Positions 37,606 through 50,062 of a stretch of DNA of 64,000 bases are shown one piece after another. The first letter of the stretch is position 1. Every line of letters starts with the position of its first letter. The DNA is from Gonocerus acuteangulatus (taxonomy: Eukaryota; Arthropoda; Insecta; Hemiptera; Coreidae), in contig OX328132.1 in the NCBI GenBank assembly GCA_946811695.1, positions 127,840,808-127,904,807 on the forward strand, given 5' to 3'. The translations under genes and the position numbers were made by a program. The notes below the pieces were generated by a model. It was not told the DNA's origin. It was given only the letters and a program-made list of their open reading frames with translations, and ran no database searches.

Positions 37606-38771
37606 GTCCGACTCGCAGGAACTGCATCATCTTAGCTCGGTTCCGTTCTAATCTCTAGACTCATTTAAAATGATTAAAATAGAAGCTGTTATTATTTTGG
37701 GTCCGCATTTCTAGAAAGCATGAAGATTAGATAGTTAGCCGTCGAGGTGATAAGTAAAGATGGAATGGTTGGGATTCGGCTAAAGAAACCTCAATACGAT
37801 TTTTGTTAAAAAATCTATATTTAGGACGTTTCAGCTACTCATTGGTAGCCTTCGTCAGCATTGAAAGTGCCGGGAGGCAGAGGAGGACCAAAGTTGACAG
37901 TTCCATCTTTACTTTCAAGAAAGGTCTTATTTACGATCTTACCTGGATAGGCCAACCCGCCCTAGGAAGGACCCCGCTAGGCAGTTGAAAAGCTATATCT
38001 TGGAAATCCATATATCTAAGATTAAATTGTTTTTCTTATTTTTCTTAACCTGATTTATTATCAAATACATTATCCAACTATAAGCAGTTAAAAAATAACA
38101 AGGAATAAAAACAGACAAAAAGAACAGTTCGAATAAGCAAAATCAATTACTTTAAGGTTTTAAGCACTTATTTCTCCGATTGACATCGTCTAATCAAAAC
38201 TTTTATCAGAACTTTTTTTGTAGAGCATTTAGTAAGCTTTCTAATGGCATTCTTTCGTTTCCCAAGATTCTCAACCTTTTTCGAGATATTAAGGAAGGTA
38301 TACAAAGTTACCAAAACTTTTTATGTCTGTTAATAAAATATTTTATTCAAACCCTTCCTTAACTCCAAACGTAACACAAATTTCAAGATATTAGTTTTAA
38401 TGAAAGTAGAACATGCAGAAAATGTTTCAACTGAATCCCATGATTCTAAGTACCCAAACCAAAAACGATATTCAAAAACTATTTTTCCAATTTTCTCGAA
38501 AACGGTTAAAGCTATCGCCTTGAAAATGGTTTCATTCGTTTTCCTAGCCCAAGAAGCCTATAAAACGAGTGCTTACGAGCTTATGAACTCAAAAACGTAA
38601 GCGTTACGATTTTTTTTGCGCGAATTTCGCCCCAAACGCCATCTTACAGTGGACGGATTTTGCTGGTTCACGAACTTGACCTTTCAGATTGGACGACGGA
38701 TTTTTGTACCAAATTTCATCAAGATCGGACCATTCGTCTTCTACCTAGAGAGCGAACAGAAAAATATATAC

Positions 38772-38820
<49 letters not shown>

Positions 38821-38954
38821 AATTTGAACCACCATCATTTTCGGTCTCTAGGGGTTCTGAAACGCAAAATTTTCTAGTCGGCACTTCTGGATTGCGTCTT
38901 GAGATCAACCTTATAAGCGGGGTTCCTCCCTATGGGGGAGGGAGGAACCGCGCT
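37606..38954 (+). mobile_element. AAAA-element (1.35 kb)
   Basis: Starts GTCCGACTCGCAGGAACTGC after seven or more A's and ends GAGGAACCGCGCT before AAAATT. Its internal region differs from the long copies: 37700-37990 holds a segment with a hammerhead-like motif on the - strand (37824-37858), then the common 3' part with a (TA)n tract (38764-38818). Confidence 0.85.
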
Positions 38955-38989
38955 AAAATTGGTCCCAATCGGTGACCCCATCGCTCTAT

Positions 38990-39050
38990 ACTCCCCTTGT
39001 AAGAATAAGAACTGTAATTGCGAAATGACGCAGTTCTTGCGAGTCGGAAT
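38990..39050 (-). repeat. AAAA-element left-end fragment
   Basis: On the - strand reads TCCGACTCGCAAGAACTGCG near the end of the block. Only about 60 bp remain. Confidence 0.6.
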
Positions 39051-39199
39051 TTTTAAATACATCTAAAAATTACTTACTTAATTACATTAACTTTTGATTA
39101 AATCACGCCAAGTAGTTAAGTTTACATTATCATTTTTTGTGTACTTCCAAGTTTTTCCTTAATCTTTCTTCCTCCTTCCCTCCCTAGGGGGACGATCAA

Positions 39200-39439
39200 T
39201 TAGATATTCCTTGACGCGGAAGACTTAAAAAAAACTTTATTGGTATGATACAACACGAATGTACAAATATGAATCAAGATTAATTGTACATGTTGACAAT
39301 ATGACTGGTAATGACTGAATGAGCGGTGACAGGCTGGACAGGTGGCTTTATATACCCAATCCTCTCCGTTCTCTCTCACAAGTATGACAGGTTTCGAGAT
39401 GCTGCTATATCTATCCATGACGTTGATGCGATGACGCAA
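39200..39439 (-). other. Unidentified frame with a zinc-finger-like CxxC...H motif
   Basis: A 79-codon - strand frame with CPACHRSFSHYQSYCQHVQ, compatible with a C2H2 finger (CxxC, 12 residues, H) but with irregular spacing to the next His. It lies between two AAAA-element fragments, its 5' end abutting a broken 3' end. It could be a captured host gene piece or chance. No family recognised. Confidence 0.3.
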
Positions 39440-40198
<759 letters not shown>

Positions 40199-40973
40199 GT
40201 GGATGAGGAAGGTAAGAGCTTTAATAATATCTATCCGTTTGTTATATCCAAATGGACATCAACTTTCTCCAAAACCATCAGAATAAGAAAAATGAGAAAA
40301 TCTGGGTACTTGTTCTTGGAAGTAGCTGATGCTAAGGCAGCTATCAACATTCTAAGTGCAACTCACTTTTATAATGTCAAAATATCCGTTAGCCCTCATA
40401 GGACACTAAACAAGAGTCAGGGCGTATTTTACTGTAGAGACCTGAGGAATGTTTCTGACAATGAAATAGCTGCAGAGCTAGAGGACCAACGTGGTTGTCG
40501 ATAAGAAGATTAGGAAGAGCTCAAAACAATACAAGCGCACTCTTCTTAGCGAATTTTAAGACCCCATATCTTCCTGAAAAAATTAAAGCAGGTTATTTAT
40601 CTATACCGATCCGCCCCTGCATTCCGCAGCCGATGATATGCACAAATTGCTTCAAAATAGGCCACCGGAAGAATAGGTGCGAAAATCCCTCAATTTGTAA
40701 AGGATGTTCCTTAGAAGTCCATGAAGGGGCCTGTTCGATGCTAACATGTCGCTTATGCAGTGGCAACCACCCTTATTTAGACAAAGAATGCCCTAAATTA
40801 AATGAAGAAATTGAAATTAAAAAAATAATGGTTACTAGCAAAGTAAGCTATTACGAAGCCAAGAATCAGATATCCTCTACTAAAAAATCGTATGCAAATA
40901 CAATCAAGTCAAATATAGACTGCAATAGCACAGTAAATAATAAACTAATGGAAATAGTCTCCGATCTAGAAAA

Positions 40974-41249
40974 GTCCGACTCGCAGGAACTGCCTCATCT
41001 TAGCGCGGTTCCGTTCTTATCCCTAGTCTAATTTCGAAAGATTAAAATAGAAGCAGTTATTATTTTGTTGAGAGGAGATCGTTGACCGTTGATGATGCAA
41101 GGTAGGGATCGTCCGGGCTAGGTCACTGCTACTTAATAATACATACCCCATATGTGTATGTATGTGGGCATATATATGTACATATGTGTGCATGTATATG
41201 TGTATGTGTATATGCATATATATAAATATATATATATATATATTATATA

Positions 41250-41292
<43 letters not shown>

Positions 41293-42666
41293 TAGGTATA
41301 TTTACATAGATATGTGCATATATTAGTGTTAAATATGTCCTACTTGTATTTACAGCCCTGATGAAGACTTGAAGTTCAAGCCGAAACGTCGGCACAATAA
41401 AACCATTTTTACGATAAAATGTAGTTTTATTAAGTAGCAGTGACCGAACCCTGACAGTTATATTTTGGTTCCACCAGTCTTGAAAGGTAGGATTTACAAT
41501 CTTACCTGGAAGGGTCGGCAACACTAGAAACCGTCCCGCTAGTTACAAGGTCTTGGAATCTTGGAACTCTATATTTCTAACAATAAATTGTTTTTGTTAT
41601 TTTACTTAACCTGTTTTATTTTCGAATACATTATCCAACTATAAGGAATTAAAAAATAACAAGGAATAAAATACAGACAAAAAGAACACTTCGAATAAGC
41701 GAAATCAATTACTTTAAAGCTTTAAGCTCTTATTTCTCCGATTGACATCGCCTAATCAAAACTTTCATTAGAACCTTTTATGTAGAGCATTTAATAAGCT
41801 TTCTAATGGTATTCTTCCGTTTACCAAAATTCTCAACAGTTTTCGAGATATTAATGAAAGTTCCCAAAATTTATATTATTTCTAGCAACAGAAAATTGGC
41901 CTCATTTTTCATATCCTGTTTTACACACAAAATTTTCGCAACATAAGAAATTAAAAAATAAAAAGCAATAAAAAACTAAGGGAAAGAGACAAAAATTACA
42001 ACAAGAACGACAAAAACCCGTTCATAAGAACAAAACAGACGTATTTGAAGTTTTAAGCACTTATTTCTCCGATTGACATAACCTAATCAAAAATAGTTTT
42101 AGAATCTTTTTTGTAGAGAATTTAGTAAGCTTTCAAATAGTTTCTATCCACTTACCACGATTTCCCAACCGTGTTCGAGATATTAATGAAAGTATACGAA
42201 CTTCCCAAAACTTTTCATGTCTGTTCATAAAATATTTTATTCTAACCCTTCCTTAACTCCAAACGTAACAAAACATATTAGTTTTAATGAAAGTAGAACA
42301 TGCAGATAAAGTTTCAACTGAATCCCGTAATTCTAAGTACCCAAACCAAAAACGGTATTCAAAAACTATTTTTCCAATTTTCTCGAAAACGGTTAAAGCG
42401 ATCAAACTGGTTTCATTCGTTTTCCTAGCCCAGGAATCATATAAAACGAGTACTTACAAGCTTATGAACTCAAAAACGTAAGCGTTACGATTTTTTTTGC
42501 GCGAATTTCGCCCCAAACGCCATCTTCGAGTAGGCGGATTTTGCTGGTTAACGAACTTGACCTTTCAAATTGGACGAAGGATTTTTGTACCAAATTTCAT
42601 CAAAATCGGACCATTCGTCTTCTATCTAGAGAGCGAACAGACAAATATATATATATATATAAATAA

Positions 42667-42733
<67 letters not shown>

Positions 42734-42867
42734 AATTTGAACCACCGTTATTTTCGGTCTCTAGGGGTTCTGAAACGCGAAATTTTCTAGTCGGCACTTC
42801 CGGATTGTTTCATTTTATCAACCCTATAAGCGGGGTTCCTCCCTATGGGGGAGGGAGGAACCGCGCT
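40974..42867 (+). mobile_element. AAAA-element (1.9 kb) inside LINE ORF1
   Basis: Starts GTCCGACTCGCAGGAACTGC after CTAGAAAA and ends GAGGAACCGCGCT followed by AAAAAAGAATGG. The ORF1 frame requires six A's in the empty site, so insertion added four A's. It contains the inverted-repeat element at 41121-41446 and a (TA)n tract at 42644-42731. Confidence 0.88.
41121..41446. mobile_element. Inverted-repeat element with hammerhead-like motif
   Basis: 19-bp arms GGTCACTGCTACTTAATAA and the exact complement ending at about 41446. The interior is TA/CA-rich (41140-41290), followed by CCTGATGAAGACTTGAAG and GCCGAAACGTCGGC (41357-41393), the latter able to form a 5-bp stem. Same family as 21224-21487. 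Confidence 0.6.
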
Positions 42868-43388
42868 AAAAAAGAATGGAGGCACTGGAAAAATCTATTT
42901 CAGAAAATTTTAAAAGTATTCAAACCTCAGATAAATGCACCCCAAAAGATATCGACTCAAATGATAATTCTGCATCAAATGACCACTGGAACGTTTTAAT
43001 AAACTTGAAACCCTCTTTTCTACTTTGGAAAAGAAATTCGTCAAGGAAGATAAAGCGATAAAGAAGAAGGACCAAAAGGGAGACGAAGAAATGATAAACA
43101 CCACTGAAAATCTTCGAAGCGGAGGAAGCAAGTTGACTCCTCCGGAACGAAAATATAAGCGGAATCAAAAATCCTAGAGATCTACATATTGCAGTTACTC
43201 TGTCATCCCAGAACACTAGGATTAGTAATTCAAGTTATGATTTTTGCATATTTTTTCTTAATACTTTTTCTTTATTTATTTATTCTCTTTATGCTTATAA
43301 TTTCACATATACTTTTTCTTTATTTATTTATTCTCTTTATGCTTATCATTTCACATAACTGTTTCCAGATTTCTAAAAGTTTTCCAAT

Positions 43389-46378
43389 TTGATGTCAATA
43401 CTCCAATGGAATATTAATGGTTTAAAAAGACACTTTGCTGACATGAGTCTTCTTTTTCGAGAAGAGAATGTACGAATTGCAGCCTTACAGGAAACACATC
43501 TTACACCTGGTAAAAACTTCAGCATACCGAACATGGCTTCAACATTTATAGGCATGATTACATTTTTGGGAATAAAGCATGTGGAGGAGTTGCTGTCTGT
43601 GTCAGAGATGACACTTACAGCGAACCTCTAAACCTTCTGTCGACAATTCAGGCAGTCGCAGTGTCAGTGCATCTACCTTTTCGGATCACTATCTGCTCTG
43701 TGTACCTTCCACCATGTGAACCCGTAGACGTACGCGCTATAAATGACTTATTGGCACAATTACCTCCGCCTATATTACTTCTCTCTGATATTAATGCGGA
43801 GAGTGTAATTTGGGGAGCAAATAATACAAATCACAGGGGGTATCATTTACAATCAATCTTTGAAAACTTTGATCTGGTACCACTCAACACTAACGCACCA
43901 ACTCACTTATGTTCAAGAACGGGAACTCTTACTAACATTGATATCTCACTCGCTTCACCTAATGTATACACACGTTTCTCTTGGAATGTCTGCCAAGACT
44001 CTCATGGTAGTGACCACTTCCCAATTATCCTAAAACACGATCTAACATTACCTCTATTTAACACAACATCCAAATATAACATTAAAAAAGCAAACTGGGA
44101 TCTATATCAAAACCTTATCTTACAGAAATTAGACACATTGAACACTACATCTATTGAAAATATAACACATATCATTAACAGTGCAGCAGAACAGTCTATA
44201 CCAATAACCACAGGAAACCACAAAAAGACACCCGTTCCTTGGTGGATTGACGAATGCAGAGCAGCAATAAATGATAGAAGAAGGGCCTTACGTTTATTCC
44301 GAATGAATCCGTCTGATCAACTTCTCTATGATTATAAGAGGAAGAAGGCTAAAGCACAATGGGTAGTTAAAACCAGTATGAAAAAATGTTGGAGCGAATT
44401 TGTTTCCTCAATAAACAAATGTACCCCGCTTTAAAGCATTTGGCAAAAAATTAATAAAATTCAGCACAAAAAGTACCCTGCCCCCATTACAGGACTTCTC
44501 ATAAACAATGACATTGAAACCGACCCACGGACTATCTCTAACGTTCTTGGACACCATTTCTCATTTACCTCGAGTGATGCACATTTCACAGAGGAATTCT
44601 TAAGACATAAACAGCTCCTCGAGACCACACCTATTCAAACGATTCATAACTTCCCACACCCGCTAAATGAACCATTTACCCTCCAAGAATTAACTCAAAC
44701 TCTATCATCACTAAAACCAACCTCTCCAGGACAAAACAAAGTACAGTACGACATGATTAAAACACTACCCAGCGAGTGCCTATGTCTTCTTCTCTCAAGT
44801 TTTAATCACTTCTATGAGAACTGTACCTTTCCTCTAACGTGGAATGAATCAATTATCATTCCTTTGTTGAAACCAGGAAAAGATAAAAGATTTCCCTCAA
44901 GTTATAGACCAATTTCACTCTCTAGCTGCCTTAGCAAAGTATTCGAGCGGATGGTGAACAGGAAATTGCTTTGGTATCTGGAAAAGAACAACCTACTATC
45001 TGGCTTCCAGTGTGGTTTTCGACCAGGCCATTCAACGATGCACCATATAGCTCGGCTTGAAACGGACATATTAAATACATTTGTAAGAAAAGAATATATG
45101 CTGACAGTGTCTTTAGACATAGAAAAGGCATTTGATACCGTATGGAGAAGATTAATTATTGATCAATTACACAAATGGAACATTCAAGGAAGTGTGTTAT
45201 GCTTCTTGGTAAACTATCTCTCCAATCGCACATTTAGAGTAAGAATAGGTACAGAGTTATCAGATGTTTTCATTCAGTCGAACGGAGTTCCTTAAGGAGG
45301 TGTTCTGAGTCCTACACTATTCGCTATAGCCTTGAATTCGATTACTGACGATATTCCACAAAATGTGTCATACTGCTTGTATGCCGATGATCTACTTATC
45401 TATACGACATCACACTCTTACCAATTAGCCCAGGAAAACATACAAACCGCAATTCATAGCCTAGAAAAATGGTCTAACCTTACTGGCTTTAAAATATCTG
45501 TTGAAAAATCAAAGGCAATTTTATTTACAAGAAAAAGAACTCGACCAATACCACAAATTACACTTTACTCTACCGTCATAAACATTACAGAAACAATCAA
45601 ATTTTTAGGACTGACTTTTGATTCACGACTTACATGGTTACCCCATCTAAAAGAGCTTCTGATTAGATGCAAAAAGTCTCTGAATCTACTCAGAATCCTC
45701 TCAAACACAAAATGGGGTGCCGACAGATCAGTAATGCTTACATTTTATCGTGCCTATACCAGGTCATTACTGGACTACGGATGTATAGCTTACTCATCTG
45801 CCAGTAAGACTAGACTAAAAATTGTAGACACTATTCACAATACAGGAATCAGGCTTGCAACTGGTGCTTTCAGATCAAGTCCGGCTTTGAGCCTTTACGT
45901 CGAATCGGGTGAAATGCCTTTGGAGTATAGACGTCAAATAATTGGTCTAAAATTTATTCATCACTCAAGATTCCTAAATACACATTGTACATCTAGTTAC
46001 ACTACCAACACTTGCACACACTTACACAGGCAAAGAAAAAGAGCACCGAAACCCTTACTATTACGTCTCATGGAAATTGAAGACAATACACTAGAAACAC
46101 CTATTTACACTTACAAAGATACGGCTTTTCCCCCTTGGAGAATAAGGAATTTAAGTGTAAATCTAACATTATCAAAAATAAAGAAAAATGAACCTCTAGC
46201 CTCAACTATGTACAGTAAAATATTTACAGGATTGAAATCCGAGAACCCACACGCCCTAAAGATATTTACTGACGGCTCGAAAACAAGTTTCGGTACAGGT
46301 TCAGCTGCAATTGTTGGCCAAGATTTCTATCAAGAAAAACTGCCACAAAATGCAAGTGTATACAGTGCATACTTATAA
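43389..46378 (+). pseudogene. LINE ORF2: endonuclease, reverse transcriptase, partial RNase H
   Basis: Polyprotein for target-primed reverse transcription. Domain order: AP-type endonuclease (SILQWNINGLKRHF at 43394, LQETHL at 43486, SDINAESVIWG near 43785, SDHF near 44010), reverse transcriptase (SSYRPISLSSCLSKVFERMV near 44895, SLDIEKAFDTVWRR near 45110, CLYADDLLIYT near 45375 with catalytic YADD), a thumb region, and the start of RNase H (LKIFTDGSKTSFGTGSAAI near 46255). It is broken by a frameshift near 43570, a TAA at 44432, and TAA at 45293 where the conserved VPQGG glutamine should be. The RNase H is cut short at SVYSAYL. Probably I/Jockey group. Confidence 0.88.
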
Positions 46379-46555
46379 CTGTTATATTAATTTGTAAAAT
46401 ACTTTTATTGTAAATTAATGTTTTTACTTTATATGAAATATCAATAAGAAATTGTAACAACTGTTTAATTATAAGAACACATTTGTACATTTGTAATTCG
46501 CAGAATCATCTGCGTTATGAGAGTCTTGATAATAAATAAATAATTAAAAAAATCA
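46379..46555 (+). other. LINE 3' untranslated tail
   Basis: Follows ORF2 and ends with a TAA-rich run (GATAATAAATAAATAATTAA) near 46530-46548, as in I-type LINEs. Most of RNase H is missing before it, pointing to an internal deletion. Confidence 0.55.
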
Positions 46556-46891
46556 ACAGGATTTAGTCTGTGTTTACCTATCTTATTAATTGGTCGTTGT
46601 TCTGTTTTTTAATTGGAACAGTAAAATAACTATTTTAGTAAAACAAGGGAAGGAAATAAAAAACAGTGTTATAGTGTTTCCGTGAGCGAACGTCGAGAAA
46701 CTGGTTGGAGTAATTTCCGATTAGGATACAATCTGTTTCCTGTTGTGGCGCCTTAAATATTCCTTCTTATTGAGAATTCATTTTTTTCACGAATGATCAA
46801 ACCTACCAATAACTGTTTCTGTTCCTTTGCTAATAGCACTAGGGATAAGAACGGTACCGCGCAATGATGACGCAGTTTCTTCGAGTGGGAC
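46556..46891 (-). repeat. AAAA-element left-end fragment, reverse
   Basis: On the - strand begins GTCCCACTCGAAGAAACTGC after AAAA and continues with GCGCGGTACCGTTCTTATCC and the diverged 'GGAAACAGATTGTATCC' block. It ends next to the LINE tail. Confidence 0.65.
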
Positions 46892-46984
46892 TTTTTATAA
46901 ATTTCAGATTAAAGATACCTTTCTACAACTGTGACACACACACGTCTAAGTTCTGGCATCAAATGGTTGTGGTGATTTAATAAT

Positions 46985-47119
46985 TTAATAATAATGGTGT
47001 TTTAATAATATCGTTAATGAAGGCCTGCCCTCTCTCATTTGTTCCTGTATGTTATAAGGTAATTTTAGGTGTTCTCGTATTTTGCATTCCGTTAGTAGGT
47101 GGTATACTGTTAGTGAAAC
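46985..47119 (-). pseudogene. LINE C-terminal coding fragment
   Basis: The - strand frame reads VSLTVYHLLTECKIREHLKL and on to RPSLTILLKHHYY before TAA, matching the H-L-L-x-E-C pattern at the end of RNase-H-bearing LINEs (compare THILYDCKT in 12863-14391). A 3' tail with CACCACAACCATTTGATGCC follows on the - strand, down to about 46930. Confidence 0.55.
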
Positions 47120-47409
47120 ATCTTACAAGTACTAGGAAATGTTACGAACCTGAGGTAGCCTAAGGCTGCACCTACATTGGATCGTATTTTAGGTGTTCTC
47201 GTATTTTGCATTCCGTTAGTAGGTGGTATACTGTTAGTGAAACATCTTACAAGTACTAGGAAATGTTACGAACCTGAGTTAGCCTAAGGCTGCACCTACA
47301 CTGGATCGTATTTTAGGTGTTCTCGTATTTTGCATTCCGTTAGTAGGTGGTATACTGTTAGTGAAACATCTTACAAGTACTAGGAAATGTTACGAACCTG
47401 AGGTAGCCT
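47067..47409. repeat. 124-bp tandem triplication
   Basis: Copies start at 47067, 47191 and 47315. Each unit contains about 100 bp of LINE tail plus the first 24 bp of the MITE that begins at 47853 (TAAGGCTGCACCTACATTGG), so the triplication happened after that MITE inserted. Confidence 0.85.
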
Positions 47410-47411
47410 AA

Positions 47412-47849
47412 GGGTGGGTTTACACTTGCTAGTTATTGCAGGAAATTTATATCAGACAGAAATTGCGACTAGTGTAAACCATGAGCAATTTATGTTTGAG
47501 ATATATATTTCTATCCCGAGCAATAAGTGTCGACACTTCTATACCGTCAGGTGAATACGCTGATTACAAAGAGAGAAATAAATGTCAGACAGAAATATCT
47601 TGGTTTCTAGCTATATTGCCGAAACTTCTATACCAAGCAGAATAGACTAGACAGGACATATATGTCTGAGTGTAAGCAGGCCGGACATTTATTGCAAAGC
47701 GAGAACCGTCCTATACATATCCATGACATAAATGTCTAGCTATTTCTGTCCGTATGTAAACTTGCAAGAGAATATCTATCCGACACTTATATCGCGACAT
47801 ATATCGTGACATATATTTCCTGCTAGAAATATCAAGTGTAAACGCACCC
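47412..47849. mobile_element. PIF/Harbinger-like MITE (438 bp), compact copy
   Basis: Ends GGGTGGGTTTACACTTG and CAAGTGTAAACGCACCC, flanked by TAA at 47409-47411 and 47850-47852. It carries one 90-bp unit of the kind amplified at 11218-12850 (near 47527-47630) and the start of a second. Confidence 0.8.
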
Positions 47850-47852
47850 TAA

Positions 47853-49309
47853 GGCTGCACCTACATTGGATCGCATTTCTCCCGATCCGATCCAATCCGA
47901 TTTCGTTTGATCGACATCGGCTGACAGCGGCCGACGTGAGTGCCTACATTGGTCTCGACCCGATCCGATCCAGTTTAGCCACAGCTCGCCAGTATTGACC
48001 TTGTAGTGAATTGTAAATGAGTGATTAATTTAAGAAATACCACCTAATAGGTACCTTCGTGTAGGTTGAATGGTGGAGGTAAGAGAAGTATTGGTATTCA
48101 TATTTTAAGATTATTTATAAGAAAGGTAGCTAGAAGGTTATAAGCATTGGAAGGTTATAGACGTTCAATGGTTATAAACATCTTTCCACTCAATTTAATA
48201 AACAAGGGAATCAAGAAACAAAAAAGTGAATTGACAAAGTTGTTCTAAATGTTATTTCCTTTGATTTAAAAAAAAAATGCGGGTCTTTTTGCGAAGACCA
48301 CATCCAGTTACTTTTGAAGTAGCAGTAGCGATTTATAACAGTTACTCGTACTCGCTGATAAGCTTACTGATTAGCTTATAGGTTCTTTGCTGGTTATCTA
48401 CTATTTCTTGACTCGTTATCTGCGGTTATAATTCATATTAGAATAACGCAATATTTATTAATAAAAAGGTCAATAAGATCAAAACCAATTCTCTCAACTA
48501 TGAAATAAGTTATTAAGCATTAAAGTTGACTGTTTTGCAGGTTATGAAGGATAACAAACAACGTTATTTGTGAACAAACATAGTTTATTCCTTTTCTCTC
48601 TCTCTCTTTTTTGGATATTTTACATTTATTAGGCATTACATGCTATGCGTTTCCGCTCGTTCAAGAAAATATCAAAACCCTAGTCAATCCAACTCGCAAT
48701 TAATAGAATTATATTAATTGTAGGGACTCCAGTCTATCCAACTCGCTAAATTAATAGGATTCCATTAATTTTTCCTGAGTAAGAAACCAATCCCTTTTTC
48801 TTTGTCAGGAACATCGCGAACTAGTTGTAGAAGACTCATTTTTCTCACTAACATAAACAGAGATTTTTCATAAACAAAACCTAATTCACTGTTGAAGGTT
48901 AGTTTACTCCCAGCAAGAACCAATGCAATTGGTCATCGGAATCATCCAATAGGAAGGCAAAGGAGTTATGCGCATGCGCTGAATCACTGATACAATCACT
49001 ACTGCTACTTCAAAAGTAACTGGATGTGGTCTTCGCAAAAAGACCCAAAAATGCATTGAAATCGGTTAAGATTTAGAGCCTGCAGACCTTTTGGAAACAC
49101 AATATGTGGGTTGGCGCCATTTTGCTTCGTCGGTCCGAAATCGGCCTAGAAACAAACAATGGCCAAGAATCGGCGGCCATCGGATTGGATCGAATCGAGT
49201 CGGGTCGAGACCAATGTAGGCACCTCCATTGAGATGCTTGTGTTAGTTTTTCTTCCGACAGTCGGTGGTTATTGGATCGGATCGGAACGGGCCCAGTGTA
49301 GGTGCACCC
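47853..49309. mobile_element. Second PIF/Harbinger-like MITE, interrupted
   Basis: Ends GGCTGCACCTACATTGG and CCAGTGTAGGTGCACCC, flanked by TAA at 47850-47852 and 49310-49312. Subterminal regions are rich in CCGATCCGATCC/GGATCGGATCGG. Split by a hAT-like MITE at 48281-49046. Confidence 0.78.
48281..49046. mobile_element. hAT-like MITE (766 bp)
   Basis: Long inverted ends (about 48 bp) starting GGGTCTTTTTGCGAAGACCA, flanked by the 8-bp duplication AAAAATGC at 48273-48280 and 49047-49054. The interior is AT-rich without coding capacity. Confidence 0.82.
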
Positions 49310-49312
49310 TAA

Positions 49313-49790
49313 TGTGGCAGAGATCTTTTTGCGAACATTTTGCATTACCATTTTCTTCTGATCTGATTCTAAGATCATGTGTATACGTTTTTTTGACTGT
49401 GGATTCTCGGGGTACAGACTGTCGGACGGCCAAATTTCTTTGTTAACGGGAGGCCAATAGGAGCTGATGAATAATTATAAATTTTAAAGAGAAACAAACT
49501 TGTCGAGTGTAAGATAAAGGAGTGGGAATGTGTTAGGAGTAGGGTAAATGTACGAAGGGTTGCAATTATCAAGGGAGAAGGTGGAATGCTAATATTTGTG
49601 TTGGGGCTGGGTAAGACGGAACTCGAGTCGGCTTGTCTGTTTGCGCTCCTAATGAGTTAAACAGAGGCTCGCCAAGGGGACAAATTAGATTAGAAATGAA
49701 AATCGAAGTCGCTCCCTCTCTCCGTTCTCAGCTCCCCCATCTCTTTCCTCTACACTACTGGAGGCCTTATGTTATTTATATCCTCCAACA
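49313..49790. other. Unassigned sequence
   Basis: No convincing frame or known element. Confidence 0.4.
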
Positions 49791-49794
49791 TTCC

Positions 49795-49975
49795 AGGCCT
49801 ACCATCCCTCCGTCTAGCAGGCCGACCAACCCTCCACCTAGCAGGCCTACCATCCCTCCGAGTACTCCCTATCCCTCCACCTAGCAGGCCTACCATCCCT
49901 CCGAGTACTCCCTATCCCTCCACCTAGCAGGCCTACCATCCCTCCGAGTATTCCATATCCCTCCACTAGCAGGTC
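49795..49975. repeat. 43-bp minisatellite
   Basis: Units of about 43 bp with CTAGCAGGCCTACCATCC and CTCCGAGTACTCCC, repeat starts near 49841, 49884 and 49927, with a shorter diverged unit at 49817. Confidence 0.8.
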
Positions 49976-50062
49976 TGCCAAAATATAATAAATAATTCAA
50001 ATACCATTTGAATTACATTTTAATCGCTCATCTCTGCCTTAGATTCTCATGCAAAAGAAAAA

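Larger units (their letters stand above)
40199..43177 (+). pseudogene. LINE ORF1 (gag-like, zinc knuckles), split by a transposon
   Basis: Nucleic-acid-binding gag-like protein of an I/Jockey-type non-LTR retrotransposon. The first part (40199-40498) resembles the RRM-like region (SGYLFLEVADAKAAINIL); after a frameshift near 40495 comes the zinc-knuckle region (CTNCFKIGHRKNRC, CKGCSLEVHEGAC, CRLCSGNHPYLDKEC at about 40635-40795). At 40973 the frame is broken by an AAAA-element (to 42867) and resumes at 42868. Removing the insert leaves a lysine-rich tail ending in NQKS and TAG at 43175-43177. The 5' end appears truncated against an older repeat. Confidence 0.8.

Noticed and set aside
41023..41524. 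His-Ile rich and other - strand frames
   Set aside because: They lie in the microsatellite and inverted-repeat element inside the AAAA-element.
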